Source: an uncultured Neomegalonema sp.
Lineage (GTDB): Bacteria > Pseudomonadota > Alphaproteobacteria > Rhodobacterales > Rhodobacteraceae
Length of the DNA: 64,000 nucleotides
Assembly (NCBI GenBank): GCA_937911325.1
Contig: CALDSD010000102.1
Span: forward strand, 1-64,000
Reading direction: 5' to 3'
The notes under the pieces were generated by a model. The model had not been told where the DNA came from and did not search any database. It saw only the letters and a program-made list of their open reading frames with translations. This document shows positions 34,613-46,012 of this stretch, piece by piece. The position numbers were made by a program, and so were the translations under genes. The stretch's first letter is position 1; every line of letters begins with the position of its first letter.

Positions 34613-35122
34613 ATGACTGAAGAAACCGACGCCCTCTCCAGTTTGATCGGCAGGCCGCCCAAAGAGGTCGGAGAACTGATCGCGGGACTGCCCTTCGCGA
34701 AGGCGCTTGGAATGCGGCTCGTCAGTAGCGGCGACGGAGAGGCTGTTCTTTCCATCCCCTACCACCAAGACATGATCGGGGACCCTGAAACAGGCGTCAT
34801 ATCCGGCGGCGTGGTGACCGCGCTGCTGGATACCTGCGGCGGCATAGCGGCAATGGCCTCGGCGACCAAACCAACATCGGCTGCGACGCTCGATCTAAGG
34901 ATCGACTATATGCGCCCAGCGACGCCGCAGCGCGTTCTCTTCGCAAAGGCGACCTGTTTTCGTGAAACGCGGTCGATAACGTTCGTACGGGCCTCGGCCT
35001 ATCACGACACGCCGGAAGTCCCGGTGGCGACCGCCGTCGGCGCGTTCATGGTGGAGAACCGGCGGAACTGGCCGGTCTCAAAGCCTGATGCGCCGCCGAC
35101 GGATCCGAAGGGAGCGTCCTGA
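34613..35122 (+). CDS. PaaI-family hotdog thioesterase 1
   Basis: A 169-residue hotdog-fold acyl-CoA thioesterase. The catalytic region is GVISGGVVTALLDTCGGIAAM (about 62-82), where His of the common HGG is replaced by Ser, and Asp in the helix is kept. A Phe-rich strand with RIDYMRPA follows. ATG 34613 is chosen; ATG 34577 in frame is possible, and neither has a strong Shine-Dalgarno. The stop overlaps the ATG of a second thioesterase gene. Substrate may be an aromatic or medium-chain acyl-CoA. Confidence 0.82.
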   Translation: MTEETDALSSLIGRPPKEVGELIAGLPFAKALGMRLVSSGDGEAVLSIPYHQDMIGDPETGVISGGVVTALLDTCGGIAAMASATKPTSAATLDLRIDYMRPATPQRVLFAKATCFRETRSITFVRASAYHDTPEVPVATAVGAFMVENRRNWPVSKPDAPPTDPKGAS

Positions 35123-35634
35123 TGCCCCCCCTCGAAAAGATACGTGCGCAAGAGGCGCTGCGCGACCAGGCGCTTTTGCGGCTCGCGGGAGCGGCCCCTT
35201 ACGTCAAGTTCCTAGGCGTCGAGCTGGACCGCCGGGGCGACGAGCTCACAGCGATCCTGCGATTCGACCCCAAACTGATCGGCAACCCGTTGCTGCCTGC
35301 GCTTCATGGCGGCGCTACGGGGTCGTTTCTCGAAATCACCGCCATTATGCAGCTCGCATGGGACGGCATTTGGGAGCGGATCGAAGCCAGCGAGCCCGAC
35401 GCGCAGTCGATCGCTTTGGGCCAGTTGCCGGCAATGCCAAAGACGGTCGACATCACCGTGGACTACCTGCGGGCGGGACGACCGCGCGACGCATATGCGC
35501 GCGCCATCGTCGCCAAGCGCGGTCGGCGCGTGGCCAATGTCCGCGTTGAGGCGTGGCAGGACGAGATCGAACGGCCTTTCGCCGCGGCGCACGGCCATTT
35601 CCTGTTGCCAGGGGCTGGCGAGAACGCTCCATGA
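35122..35634 (+). CDS. PaaI-family hotdog thioesterase 2
   Basis: A 170-residue hotdog protein, related in architecture to the gene just upstream but divergent in sequence. It has ALHGGATGSFLEITAIMQLAW, carrying HGG, and a VDITVDYLRAGRPRD strand. The ATG overlaps the previous stop by one base (TGATG), and its own TGA overlaps the ATG of the MATE gene (ATGA). The two thioesterases may form a heteromer. Substrate is unknown. Confidence 0.82.
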   Translation: MPPLEKIRAQEALRDQALLRLAGAAPYVKFLGVELDRRGDELTAILRFDPKLIGNPLLPALHGGATGSFLEITAIMQLAWDGIWERIEASEPDAQSIALGQLPAMPKTVDITVDYLRAGRPRDAYARAIVAKRGRRVANVRVEAWQDEIERPFAAAHGHFLLPGAGENAP

Positions 35635-37001
35635 GCAGATCTGAGGACGCCGCAGGCAACCCTCAGCCCCGCGGCGCAGTCACCGCCCTTCGCATTCTGA
35701 CAATCGCTTTGCCGGTGGTGCTGTCGAACGCCACGGTGCCGATCCAAGGCGCCGTCGATACGGCGCTGATCGGTCAATTGGGGGTCGTGGCGGCGCTGGC
35801 CGGTGTCGGCCTGGCCGCGGCGATCTTCGACATCGCGCTGGGCAGTTTGAACTTCCTGCAAATGGGCACAAGCGGACTTTCGGCGCAGGCCCTCGGGTCG
35901 CGCGCACACGAAAGGCTCGCGAACACGCTGTTGCGCGGCTTGATCATCGGCGGGACCATTGGTCTCGCCTTCATCCTCCTTCAAACTCCGGTGATATGGC
36001 TTGGCCTCACCTTGTTCGAAGCCTCCAGCGAAGCCGAAACCATCGCCGCTGAATATTTCCATATCCGCATCTGGGGCGCCCCGGCGGAACTGATGAATTA
36101 CGCGCTGTTGGGGTGGTTCACCGGTCAGGAGATGACCCGCAGACTGTTCCAACACCAGCTAGTTCTGACGCTGTCCAACATCGCCCTGAACCTGTTGTTC
36201 GTTCTGGTGTTCGATTGGGGCGTCGCCGGCGTGGCGCTGGGCACGTTGATCGCCTCGGTTCTGGGTCTCCTCTATGGGCTTTGGATTGCGCGCGCCCGCA
36301 TCCGCGTTCTCGTTCCGGCTTCATGGCGCCCATCGCGCGATCGACTGCTTAAGCGCGACGAACTCTTGCGTCTGCTGGCGCTGAACAGAGACATCTTCAT
36401 CCGTACGCTGCTATTGATCGGCGGGTTCGCCTGGATGACGCGCATGGGATCGATGCAAGGGGATGTGATCCTCGCGGCCAATGTCGTGCTGATGCAGTTC
36501 TTCTTTGTGTCCTCGTACGCGCTCGATGGTTTTGCGATGGCGGCGGAAACGCTCGTGGGTCAGGCGATGGGCGCGCACGACCTGTCGCAACTCGATCGAG
36601 CAGCCTGGATGAGCAGCCTGTGTTCCGGCGCGCTCTCGTTGCTGATGTCGATCGCGTTCGTGGCGTCGTCTGGTCCGATCATCGACCTGTTCACAACGGC
36701 CGAAGAAGTCCGAACAACCGCTCGGGACTATTTTCTGTGGGCTGCGTTGATTCCCCTTGCGGGGTTTGGAGCCTTCCAGATGGACGGCATCTTCATCGGC
36801 GCGACCGGGTCGGTCGAGATGCGCAATTCCATGATTGTCTCTTCAGCTTTCTATTTTCCCATCAGTTATTGGATGCTGCTTGAGTACGGCAATCACGGCA
36901 TCTGGGCGGCGGTCTGGATCTGGTTGATCCTACGAGCGCTGACGCTGCTGGCGCTTTACCCTCGGATCCGGGCGCGCGCCGAGTCGGCGATGGCGGCTTA
37001 G
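35631..37001 (+). CDS. MATE family efflux transporter
   Basis: A 456-residue inner-membrane antiporter of the DinF/NorM type with about twelve helices in two repeats. It opens with ILTIALPVVLSNATVPIQGAVDTALIG, the usual MATE helix-1 phrase, and has GTSGLSAQALG. ATG 35631 overlaps the thioesterase stop; the upstream in-frame extension is not used. Co-translation with two thioesterases is unusual, and the three might handle a toxic acid or acyl compound. It overlaps the end of pyrD by four bases (convergent). Confidence 0.92.
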   Translation: MSRSEDAAGNPQPRGAVTALRILTIALPVVLSNATVPIQGAVDTALIGQLGVVAALAGVGLAAAIFDIALGSLNFLQMGTSGLSAQALGSRAHERLANTLLRGLIIGGTIGLAFILLQTPVIWLGLTLFEASSEAETIAAEYFHIRIWGAPAELMNYALLGWFTGQEMTRRLFQHQLVLTLSNIALNLLFVLVFDWGVAGVALGTLIASVLGLLYGLWIARARIRVLVPASWRPSRDRLLKRDELLRLLALNRDIFIRTLLLIGGFAWMTRMGSMQGDVILAANVVLMQFFFVSSYALDGFAMAAETLVGQAMGAHDLSQLDRAAWMSSLCSGALSLLMSIAFVASSGPIIDLFTTAEEVRTTARDYFLWAALIPLAGFGAFQMDGIFIGATGSVEMRNSMIVSSAFYFPISYWMLLEYGNHGIWAAVWIWLILRALTLLALYPRIRARAESAMAA

Positions 37002-38074
37002 GAGGCGTCGACGCCGACCGCGTCTTTCAGATGGGAGAACCCGTCCCTTTCCAACCGCTCGGACAGGCCGGCGACGGTCCGCCCGATCAGCGAAGGGCCT
37101 TGGTAGACCAATGCGGTGTACAGCTGGAGCAGCGAGGCGCCTGCGCGGATCTTCGCATACGCGCTGTCGGGACCGTCGATCCCGCCGACGCCGATCATCG
37201 GCACGCGGCCCTCTGTCCGTCGATAGAGCGCTCTGAGCACTTCGGTCGATCTCTCAAAGACCGGCGCGCCGGACAGCCCGCCTTTCTCCGACGCATGCCC
37301 GCTCTGCAGGCTTTCCGGGCGCGATATCGTCGTGTTGGTGGCCACGACGCCGTCGACGCCCGTCGCCAAACACACCTCTGCGACGTCGGCGATCTCCGCC
37401 TCGGAGAGGTCCGGCGCGACTTTGAGCAGGATCGGCGGCGGCGTCTCAACCCCAGCAGCAAGTTCGTTTCGGGCCGTCACAACCCGATGGAGGAGCGCCG
37501 AAAGCGCGGGCTTGCCCTGCAGATCGCGCAGTTTCTCGGTATTGGGCGAGGAGACGTTGACCGTGAAGAAGTCGCACGCCCCCCACAGCCCTCGCATGAC
37601 CGTCTCGTAATTTTCCATCCGGTCTTGCGCATCTTTGTTTGCGCCCAGGTTGGCGCCGATGATCCCACGCTCTCGCGGGAGCGCCTGAAGCCGAGCGCGG
37701 ACGGCCTCCAAACCCTCGTTGTTGAACCCCATCCGGTTGATCACCGCACGGTCCTCTGGCAACCGAAACAGCCGCGGCTGCGGATTGCCCGCCTGCGGTC
37801 GCGGCGTCACTGCGCCAACTTCGACAAAGCCTGCGCCAAGCCGAAGAAGCGCCAGCGGCGCCTCCGCGTTCTTGTCGAAACCTGCGGCGATCCCGACCGG
37901 GTTCTCAAATCGGAGCCCCCAGAGCGTCTGAGCAAGCTTTGGGTCTGATTCCGAGACACTTGACGGGCCCAGTCCCATCGCCAAGGCCTTCAAGGTCAGA
38001 CGATGCGCCGTCTCTGGCGGCAAAGCACGCAGGATCGGCAGCGCCGCGCCTGAAAGGTCGAGTGAGAACGTCAT
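36998..38074 (-). CDS. pyrD: Dihydroorotate dehydrogenase, quinone-dependent (class 2)
   Basis: Membrane-associated FMN enzyme of pyrimidine synthesis, oxidising dihydroorotate to orotate with quinone. The 358-residue protein has the class 2 N-terminal helix region ([15 protein letters not shown]), [21 protein letters not shown] (113-121), and [14 protein letters not shown] (173-186) with the catalytic Ser. A C-terminal [34 protein letters not shown]-binding part follows (stated in pieces in the family profile). It converges on the MATE gene. ATG at 38074 starts directly at the conserved N-terminus. Confidence 0.95.
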   Translation of the reverse strand: MTFSLDLSGAALPILRALPPETAHRLTLKALAMGLGPSSVSESDPKLAQTLWGLRFENPVGIAAGFDKNAEAPLALLRLGAGFVEVGAVTPRPQAGNPQPRLFRLPEDRAVINRMGFNNEGLEAVRARLQALPRERGIIGANLGANKDAQDRMENYETVMRGLWGACDFFTVNVSSPNTEKLRDLQGKPALSALLHRVVTARNELAAGVETPPPILLKVAPDLSEAEIADVAEVCLATGVDGVVATNTTISRPESLQSGHASEKGGLSGAPVFERSTEVLRALYRRTEGRVPMIGVGGIDGPDSAYAKIRAGASLLQLYTALVYQGPSLIGRTVAGLSERLERDGFSHLKDAVGVDAS

Positions 38075-38223
38075 GTCGGACTACAAACATGGCGCTGCTT
38101 CGGGAGCAATGACCAAAGCGCAACGGCTCTTCGCCGCGGCCGCATACGACAGGTTGCCAAAGCGCCGCCGTTAAGGCGTAAGTCGGACGGCGCGCGGCAG
38201 CCCCAGGGGGTCGACTGACAGAT

Positions 38224-39018
38224 ATGAGCCAGTTTCAGCTTCTCATCTCAATATGGGCCGTCGCCTTCGGACTGACCATCGCAAGCCTTGCGGCGTTGTA
38301 CCGAGGCGGCGCGATCCGAGCGGCGTTTGAACGCGGGGCGTTGTCCGGCGCCCTGTTGACGGTGACGATCGCCTTGTTTCTCGCTTGGTTCGCATCGACC
38401 GTCGCGGCGACCTTCATTGACGATCAGATCCTGGAGATCGCGCTCGGCGACAAATTCGCGCTCGGCAAGATTTCTGGCTTCATCGCGATCCCGATCTTGC
38501 TCGGCTTGTTCTTCGCAGCGCTGATCCGAGCGTCGGAGAGCCTGCTGCTCATGCTCGCCTTGGCGTTTGGCTTGGCCGTTATCGATCTGTTCGACATGGC
38601 GTCTCGCCTCGAGGTCTTGCGGCTCGCCTTCCTGGAGACCATGGCCGAAGGCGGCGGCTATGGCGAAGAAGCGCGCATTTATCAGGATTACTACTTCGAG
38701 CGGCCGCATCTCGAACGGATCGCCGTCTACCTGGCGGCGTTGTTGTTGGCGGGCCTCTTCGCAGCCTTGTCCTTCAACGCGCCCGGTCTGGGCGACTGGG
38801 TCGAGCACATCGGCTTGCCTGGCTTGGCGAGCCGCGCTGCGGCATCGGGTCGAAGCCTGCGCCTCATCGCGCGACTGATCATCCTTCTGGCGATCACGCT
38901 CAATCTGGCCGTGTTGTGGTCTTGGCGGCTCGACCGCATCGACGCCTTGGAGACGGCGGGCTTCAGCCCCTATCCGGTATTGGGTCGAAACGCCCCAAGT
39001 ATCGACACTATAGAGTGA
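38224..39018 (+). CDS. Multi-pass membrane protein of unknown function
   Basis: A 264-residue hydrophobic protein with about six predicted transmembrane segments: near 5-25, 38-60, 80-100, 103-125, 163-184 and 213-236. A loop at 130-160 contains GYGEEARIYQDYYFERPHLER, rich in Tyr and acidic residues. I do not recognise a family. It is monocistronic, divergent from pyrD with a 149-base gap, and followed by a 327-base intergenic region before trxB. Confidence 0.72.
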   Translation: MSQFQLLISIWAVAFGLTIASLAALYRGGAIRAAFERGALSGALLTVTIALFLAWFASTVAATFIDDQILEIALGDKFALGKISGFIAIPILLGLFFAALIRASESLLLMLALAFGLAVIDLFDMASRLEVLRLAFLETMAEGGGYGEEARIYQDYYFERPHLERIAVYLAALLLAGLFAALSFNAPGLGDWVEHIGLPGLASRAAASGRSLRLIARLIILLAITLNLAVLWSWRLDRIDALETAGFSPYPVLGRNAPSIDTIE

Positions 39019-40311
<1,293 letters not shown>

Positions 40312-40419
40312 GTCTGGAACGGCCCCACGCCCCTTCCGTACAATCAAACGCTGCGCGCGGCCTAGGCCTCCGTGTATTGTTTCCCTGGCGACGCGAGCGC
40401 CGAATGAGCGAGAACCAAA

Positions 40420-40761
40420 ATGGCGCTAGAGCGGGTGGTCACGGAAATGGGGATGGGCGTGGACGTCCATGGGCGCGACTATACCCAGGCGGCGCGGCGG
40501 GCGGTGAGCGATGCGATCCGACATTCGAGCCTTCACCTGTTTCGGGTCATGGGAAAAACGCGCGACGAGATGAAGATCCACGTCGTCATCGGCGCGCCGG
40601 AGCCTGAAGCCGTCGACACAGACGCCGTGGCCTCGGAGCTGCCATATGGCGACGTGACAGTCGCTTGCGAAAAGGGCGGTCTCGAGGTTCCCAGCCCGAA
40701 CGGCTCCGACGCGATCGTGATCGCAAACGCCGCGGTGATGGTGCATTTCGAGATCGACTGA
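40420..40761 (+). CDS. Lin0512 family protein
   Basis: A 113-residue protein matching the conserved Lin0512 family: VVTEMGMGVDVHGRDYTQAA, then RRAVSDAIRHSSLHLF and a C-terminal IVIANAAVMVHFEI. The family looks like a small YbjQ/YjgF-like trimeric enzyme fold, with no established function. It lies 108 bases after trxB on the same strand and converges on the GGDEF-EAL gene. Confidence 0.85.
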   Translation: MALERVVTEMGMGVDVHGRDYTQAARRAVSDAIRHSSLHLFRVMGKTRDEMKIHVVIGAPEPEAVDTDAVASELPYGDVTVACEKGGLEVPSPNGSDAIVIANAAVMVHFEID

Positions 40762-40780
40762 CGACAACGCTGAGGCGCCG

Positions 40781-42847
40781 CTAAGCGCTCAACGCCTGTG
40801 TTCCGTTGGTTTTGGACACCAGCTCCACGAATGCCTCCGCCGGCATCGGCCGGGCGAACAGGAAGCCCTGAAAGCGGTCACACCCCAGTTTGGTGAGCAG
40901 TTCGCGCTGTTCCTCGGTTTCCACGCCTTCAGCGGTCACGGCGATCCCAAGCGAAGAGGCGATCTCGCAGATAGCGGCGACGAGCTTCATGTGCGACGGC
41001 GAGTGCGGCAGCGGAGCAACCAACTCTCGGGCGATCTTCAGGCGCGACGGGTTGAGCGACAAGAGACTCAGGAGCGACGCATGACCGGTTCCGAAGTCGT
41101 CAATCTCGACTTTGACGTCGAGCTCCTCGAAGAGGTCCAACGCGTGGCGCGCGCTGTCGTCAAACCGATCCGAGAACATTGTTTCAACGACTTCAAAGAC
41201 AAGCCGGCCCTGAGGATGTGCGTTCGACGTCAGAAACGCTGCGAGATTGGGGTCGCGCAACCGCGCCGACGAGATGTTGAGCGACAAGGTCGGCACATCG
41301 AGACCGAGCGTATCCCATGTCTCCAGGTCCTCGATCGACTTTTCGAAGATGGCCTGATCGATCAGGCCCATGTAGCGCAGGCGCTCCGCGATCGGGATGA
41401 AGACGCCCGGCGACACCTCGCCCCGCTCCGGATGACGCCAGCGCGCAAGCGCCTCGACACCGCAGATCCGCCCGGTGACGGCGTCGAACTGCGGCTGGTA
41501 AACCGGGAAGAACTCTTCCCGCCGCAGCGCCATGGCCAGCTCATCCGATAGGGTCTTGTACTCTTCGACCTCACGGCGAAGGGTCTCGGAGAAGAACTCG
41601 AACCGGCCACGGCCCATTTCCTTGGCACGATAGAGCGCGATGTCCGCGTTAGCGATCAGACGGCTCGGGTCGATCGAGCTGCCGCTCTCGCAAGCGATCC
41701 CGACGCCGATCCCTACGCTTGCGCCAAACTGACAAAGCTCGCCATGATACCGGATCGGTTGGCTCAAAAGCTCGATGACGCGGGTCGCGACAGCTTCAAG
41801 TTCGCGCCGGTCGCGCTGACCAGAGCGGACGATCACGAACTCGTCCCCGCCGATGCGCGCGACAAAATCGTCTCCGGCGGCGGTGTCTCTCAAAACGTCT
41901 CCGACATGGCGCAGGACGTAGTCGCCAGCCGCGTGGCCCAGCGCGTCGTTGATCTCTTTGAAACGATCGAGATCGATATGGAGAACCGTGACGGACCCGC
42001 CGGTTTCGTGCGCCTCCGCGCTCAGCCGCTCGATTTCGCGTTCGAAACTGCGGCGATTTGCGAGTCCGGTCAGGGAATCGTGCAGCGAGTCGTGTTCGGC
42101 CGTCGCCCGCAACTGCTCAAGTTCTTCGTTGCGCTGCTCGACTTGCTGGTGCGCGTCACTGAGGTTTTGCGTCTTCGCAGAAAGCTGATCAATCGCCCTG
42201 CGGACGGCGTAATGCGCCGGTATGAAGATAAAGACCGCTTCCACGAGCAGCACCAACAGCGCCAGGACGAACGTGACGTTCTGAACGGCTGTCAGATCGT
42301 TTGAGTGGTTCTTTGCGTCATGCTGATGCGCTTCGTTGGCTTCTTGCAGCGCCGCTGGGAGGATTCTGTTGCTGGCAATCCGAATGCGCTGGAGCGCCGC
42401 TTGCGCGTCTTCGCTTCGGGTCTCGAGCGCCGCGACAATGCGCGCATCCGCGATGAACTTCCGCATAACCGGGTCGAGCGCCGGACCGCGACCGCCTTGA
42501 AGATACGGTTCTCGGAGCGCAGTCGAATGACGAGCCGTGGCCACGAGCATCTTGTGCACGCGTTCCAACTCGTTGATTTCCGCATTGATGCGATCGCTGG
42601 ACGCCTCAACGCGCAGCTTCGCCGCCATCTCTGCGAAGGACTGGATGCGGGCGACCCGGGCTTTCTGGTTCGCGCTCTCCGAAATCACCTCGTTGCTGCG
42701 CTTGATGTTCGAGACCGTCGACACGGCGGCGAGATGGCTCGACACGATCAAGAGCAGGATCAAGCCCAGCGCTAAGATGTACCGCGACAGGAGGCCGCGC
42801 GGATCGAGTGTGTCGCCCTGGTTCGGCAGCAGTTTGAATTTGGACAT
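40781..42847 (-). CDS. Membrane-bound GGDEF-EAL cyclic-di-GMP protein
   Basis: A 688-residue signalling protein. It has transmembrane helices at about 20-45 and 190-213 that bracket a helical periplasmic sensor domain. A GGDEF domain (about 255-410) carries an intact RIGGDEF (GGDEF at 333-337), so diguanylate cyclase activity is possible. No RxxD inhibitory site precedes it. A C-terminal EAL domain has VEALARWRHP, VFEVVET, IDDFGTGHASL, a KIA where KID is usual, and TAEGVETEEQ, so most phosphodiesterase residues are kept. An AT-rich promoter region (42848-43039) follows upstream. It may control motility, adhesion or holdfast formation. Confidence 0.93.
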   Translation of the reverse strand: MSKFKLLPNQGDTLDPRGLLSRYILALGLILLLIVSSHLAAVSTVSNIKRSNEVISESANQKARVARIQSFAEMAAKLRVEASSDRINAEINELERVHKMLVATARHSTALREPYLQGGRGPALDPVMRKFIADARIVAALETRSEDAQAALQRIRIASNRILPAALQEANEAHQHDAKNHSNDLTAVQNVTFVLALLVLLVEAVFIFIPAHYAVRRAIDQLSAKTQNLSDAHQQVEQRNEELEQLRATAEHDSLHDSLTGLANRRSFEREIERLSAEAHETGGSVTVLHIDLDRFKEINDALGHAAGDYVLRHVGDVLRDTAAGDDFVARIGGDEFVIVRSGQRDRRELEAVATRVIELLSQPIRYHGELCQFGASVGIGVGIACESGSSIDPSRLIANADIALYRAKEMGRGRFEFFSETLRREVEEYKTLSDELAMALRREEFFPVYQPQFDAVTGRICGVEALARWRHPERGEVSPGVFIPIAERLRYMGLIDQAIFEKSIEDLETWDTLGLDVPTLSLNISSARLRDPNLAAFLTSNAHPQGRLVFEVVETMFSDRFDDSARHALDLFEELDVKVEIDDFGTGHASLLSLLSLNPSRLKIARELVAPLPHSPSHMKLVAAICEIASSLGIAVTAEGVETEEQRELLTKLGCDRFQGFLFARPMPAEAFVELVSKTNGTQALSA

Positions 42848-43039
42848 GAGACCGCCACTGTCTATTCAGCGCTCATGCCTAAAGAACTCGCGTGAAAAAG
42901 AGATTATCAAATGCGTTTTTAACTTCAATTTGAAACAAATAGCCGAACCGAAGCGATCATATTTCAAAAATTATGATAAATTTTATTTTAAACATACGCC
43001 TTAGCGAAAGATAAATCGAAAACATACTTCCTTTCACTT
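42848..43039. promoter_or_regulatory. AT-rich divergent promoter region
   Basis: The most AT-rich stretch of the window (especially about 42895-43030), between the GGDEF-EAL gene and the acyltransferase. It contains A/T runs such as AAATTTTATTTTAAA near 42980, but no clear operator. The low GC may reflect horizontal input or a nucleoid-protein target. Confidence 0.5.
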
Positions 43040-43795
43040 ATGAAAAATCAAGGCATTCTCATTCTCAGCGCGGGCTCCCCGCTGGTCGCAGATCTCGAAG
43101 AGACATGCGCGCGGGCCAGGATACCGATTGCTGCGATCATTCGCGGAGATACCGGCAAAGAGTTCGCCCTCGACCCCTCTTTGCTTCTCGACGCGCAGGA
43201 GCTGACCGACGTGCAGCTGCGCAGCCCGGTGATCACGCCGATGATGACCTCGGGCTTAAGGCAACGCGCTTACCGTCGACTGTCCGCCGTTCTAGGCGCA
43301 GAGCGGATGCCTCGCTTCGCCACCGTGATCGATCCGACGAGCATCGTCGCAAGGTCGGCGTCGCTGGGCGAAGGATCATACGTGAACGCGGGTGTCGTCA
43401 TCGGCGCGGCTTCTGAGTTTGGAGCGCATTGCGTCCTCAATCGAGGCTGCGTGTTGGGCCATCACCTGGAAGTCGCCGACTACGTCACGATCGCGCCCGG
43501 CGCTGTTGTGCAAGGCGATGTCGTCATCGAGCGCGGCGCAACGATCTGCAGCAACGCGACCATCAACGAATACGCTCGGATCGGCGCAAACTCGGTGGTC
43601 GGCATGGGGTCCGTCGTGATGAAGGACGTGCCGCCAAACACCGTCGTATGGGGCAATCCGGCCAAGGTGATGAAGACCGGCGTCGCCGGCTACAAGGATA
43701 TCGGCGTTCTACCAGATGCTCAGCTGAACCTGTTGTCCTTCGGGAAGCCGCGCGGCGCATCGTTGCCGGCCGCCGCCCTGGCGCCGCGCCAATGA
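43040..43795 (+). CDS. Hexapeptide-repeat sugar acyltransferase (NeuD/PglD-like)
   Basis: A 251-residue protein. An N-terminal part ([19 protein letters not shown], 1-85) resembles the NeuD/PglD nucleotide-sugar binding fold, and a C-terminal left-handed beta-helix (about 95-220) has hexapeptide turns such as [20 protein letters not shown] and [20 protein letters not shown]. It probably O- or N-acetylates a sugar for glycan or exopolysaccharide synthesis. The His of VLGHHLEV is a candidate catalytic base. Its last 76 bases overlap the 3' end of parC on the other strand. Confidence 0.85.
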   Translation: MKNQGILILSAGSPLVADLEETCARARIPIAAIIRGDTGKEFALDPSLLLDAQELTDVQLRSPVITPMMTSGLRQRAYRRLSAVLGAERMPRFATVIDPTSIVARSASLGEGSYVNAGVVIGAASEFGAHCVLNRGCVLGHHLEVADYVTIAPGAVVQGDVVIERGATICSNATINEYARIGANSVVGMGSVVMKDVPPNTVVWGNPAKVMKTGVAGYKDIGVLPDAQLNLLSFGKPRGASLPAAALAPRQ

Positions 43796-45960
43796 TCAGT
43801 GTTCGCTTCGGTGCGCGTCCGCCCTGCAGGATCGCGCCAGCTGACCCCTTCCTCGGAGTGGAAGGTCTTCAGATCCGATAGCCCCACCGGGATCATGCCA
43901 GCCTGACGGTACCGCTGCAGAATCACCCCCTTGCCGCGCCCCATCTCCGGCAACTCGGAGACCGGGAACACCAGCATCTTGCGATTGTCGCCGACCACGG
44001 CCAGCAGATCGCCTTCGATGCGCGCGCTCGCCTTGGCGAGGTTCGGCCCGTCGGTGACAAGCACCTGCTTGCCAGACCGGGTCTGCGCAACCGCGTCATC
44101 CTCGGCTACGACAAAGCCCTTTCCGTCCGAACTCGCCACCACGCGTTTCGCGCCCGCTTTGTAGACGAACAGGTCGACGATTTCGTCTTCCTGATCGAGG
44201 TCGACCATCAGACGCACCGGCTCGCCCATGCCGCGGCCACCCGGCAGCTTGTCGCATCCAAGGGTATAGAAACGGCCGTTCGAGGCGAAGATCATCAGCT
44301 TGTCGGTGGTCTCGGCGCGCAGCAGGAACTGACCTTCGTCGCCGTCCTTGTACTTGACGTCGGCGCCTTCGGAGAGATGGCCTTTCTGCGCCCGGATCCA
44401 GCCCTTGGCCGAGCAGATCACCGTAATCGGCTCACGCTCGATCATCGCCTCGAGCGGCACCTCCTCAATGTCCGGCGCGTCCGTCAACACAGTGCGGCGA
44501 CCGCCCTCGGACGAGCCTTTGCCGAACTCGTCGCGCACGTCGCGGATCTCGCTGGCGACGCGCTTCCACTGGAGTTCTTCGTCTCCTAGCAGCGCATGCA
44601 AGGCCGCGCGTTCGTCGGTCAACTCGTCGCGTTCCTTGCGGATCTGAAACTCCTCAAGGCGTCGCAAGGACCTTAAGCGCATGTTCAAGATGGCTTCGGT
44701 CTGCACTTCGGTCAGACCGAATTCCGCCATCATCATGGGCTTGGGCTCGTCCTCGGTGCGGATGATCTCGATCACCCGGTCGAGGTTGAGATAGGCGGTC
44801 AGATATCCCTCAAGGACCTCCAACCGATGATCGACTTTGCCCAGACGGTGCTTGGAGCGGCGCAACAGCACATCGCGGCGATGGTCGAGAAAAACCCTCA
44901 GAACCTCGGTCAGCGAGAGGACCGCCGGCGTCTTGCCATCGCGCAGAACGTTCATGTTCAGCGACACGCGCGTTTCGAGATCCGTCTGCTTGAAAAGCGT
45001 CTCCATCAGCAACGCCGGCTCGACGCTGCGGGACCGCGGCTCGACCACCAAACGCACGTCTTCCGCGGACTCGTCGCGCACATCGCCCAGGATCGGGATT
45101 TTCTTGGCGTTCACGAGATCGGCGATTTTCTCGACCAGTTTGCTTTTCTGCACCTGGTACGGGATTTCGGTGATGACGATCTGCCAGACGCCGCGGCCGA
45201 GGTCCTCGACCTCCCATTTCGCGCGCAGGCGGAAAGACCCGCGCCCGGTGCGGTACGCCTCCAGAATGCTCTCACGCGGCTCGACGAGGATCCCGCCTGT
45301 CGGAAAATCCGGCGCTGGGATCATCTCGACCAGAGTCTCGGTGCGCGCGTTGGGAAACTTGATCAGGTGCAGCGCCGCGTCGCACAGCTCGCCGACATTG
45401 TGCGGCGGAATCGACGTCGCCATGCCCACCGCGATTCCGCTGGCGCCGTTCGCAAGCAGGTTCGGGAAAGCCGCCGGCAACACCACCGGCTCTTCGACCG
45501 AGCCGTCATAGTTCGGGCGGAAGTCGACCGCGTCTTCGTCCAGCCCATCGAGCAGCAGTCCGGCGAGCTTGGTCAGCCGCGCTTCCGTGTAGCGCTGGGC
45601 GGCGGGGTTGTCGCCGTCGATGTTGCCGAAGTTCCCCTGCCCGTCGACCAGCGGATACCGCACCGAGAAATCCTGCGCGAGTCGCACCAGCGCGTCGTAG
45701 ATCGCCTGATCCCCGTGCGGGTGATACGAACCCATCGTATCGCCGACGATCTTCGCGCTCTTCTTGAACGACGAACTCGGGTCGAGCTTCAACGCGCGCA
45801 TCGCATAGAGGATGCGTCGGTGTACGGGCTTCAGACCGTCGCGCGCGTCGGGCAGCGCCCGATGCATGATCGTGGAGAGGGCGTATTGCAGGTAGCGCTC
45901 GCCCAGGGCCCGCCGCAGCGGCTCGGCCATTACATTATCTTGTTCGACTGTATCGCTCAT
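43720..45960 (-). CDS. parC: DNA topoisomerase IV subunit A
   Basis: Type IIA topoisomerase subunit that decatenates chromosomes. The 746-residue protein has the winged-helix/tower region with catalytic Tyr124 ([10 protein letters not shown]) and the quinolone-determining segment [14 protein letters not shown] (about 77-90), where the usual Ser is Gln. A C-terminal beta-pinwheel domain follows, ending in a GFPKDN tail like other ParC proteins, so the stop at 43720 is the true end. ATG 45960 starts [19 protein letters not shown]. parE is not in the window. The 3' end overlaps the acyltransferase gene. Confidence 0.95.
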   Translation of the reverse strand: MSDTVEQDNVMAEPLRRALGERYLQYALSTIMHRALPDARDGLKPVHRRILYAMRALKLDPSSSFKKSAKIVGDTMGSYHPHGDQAIYDALVRLAQDFSVRYPLVDGQGNFGNIDGDNPAAQRYTEARLTKLAGLLLDGLDEDAVDFRPNYDGSVEEPVVLPAAFPNLLANGASGIAVGMATSIPPHNVGELCDAALHLIKFPNARTETLVEMIPAPDFPTGGILVEPRESILEAYRTGRGSFRLRAKWEVEDLGRGVWQIVITEIPYQVQKSKLVEKIADLVNAKKIPILGDVRDESAEDVRLVVEPRSRSVEPALLMETLFKQTDLETRVSLNMNVLRDGKTPAVLSLTEVLRVFLDHRRDVLLRRSKHRLGKVDHRLEVLEGYLTAYLNLDRVIEIIRTEDEPKPMMMAEFGLTEVQTEAILNMRLRSLRRLEEFQIRKERDELTDERAALHALLGDEELQWKRVASEIRDVRDEFGKGSSEGGRRTVLTDAPDIEEVPLEAMIEREPITVICSAKGWIRAQKGHLSEGADVKYKDGDEGQFLLRAETTDKLMIFASNGRFYTLGCDKLPGGRGMGEPVRLMVDLDQEDEIVDLFVYKAGAKRVVASSDGKGFVVAEDDAVAQTRSGKQVLVTDGPNLAKASARIEGDLLAVVGDNRKMLVFPVSELPEMGRGKGVILQRYRQAGMIPVGLSDLKTFHSEEGVSWRDPAGRTRTEANTDHWRGARAAAGNDAPRGFPKDNRFS

Positions 45961-46012
45961 GCGCGAGATATAGCAGCGGCTTGGCGCCAGATGCTAGATG
46001 GTAAACACCACC

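Noticed and set aside
38109-38174. 21-codon ORF between pyrD and the membrane protein
   Set aside because: Shine-Dalgarno is only two bases from the ATG, and the short basic peptide has no recognisable feature.
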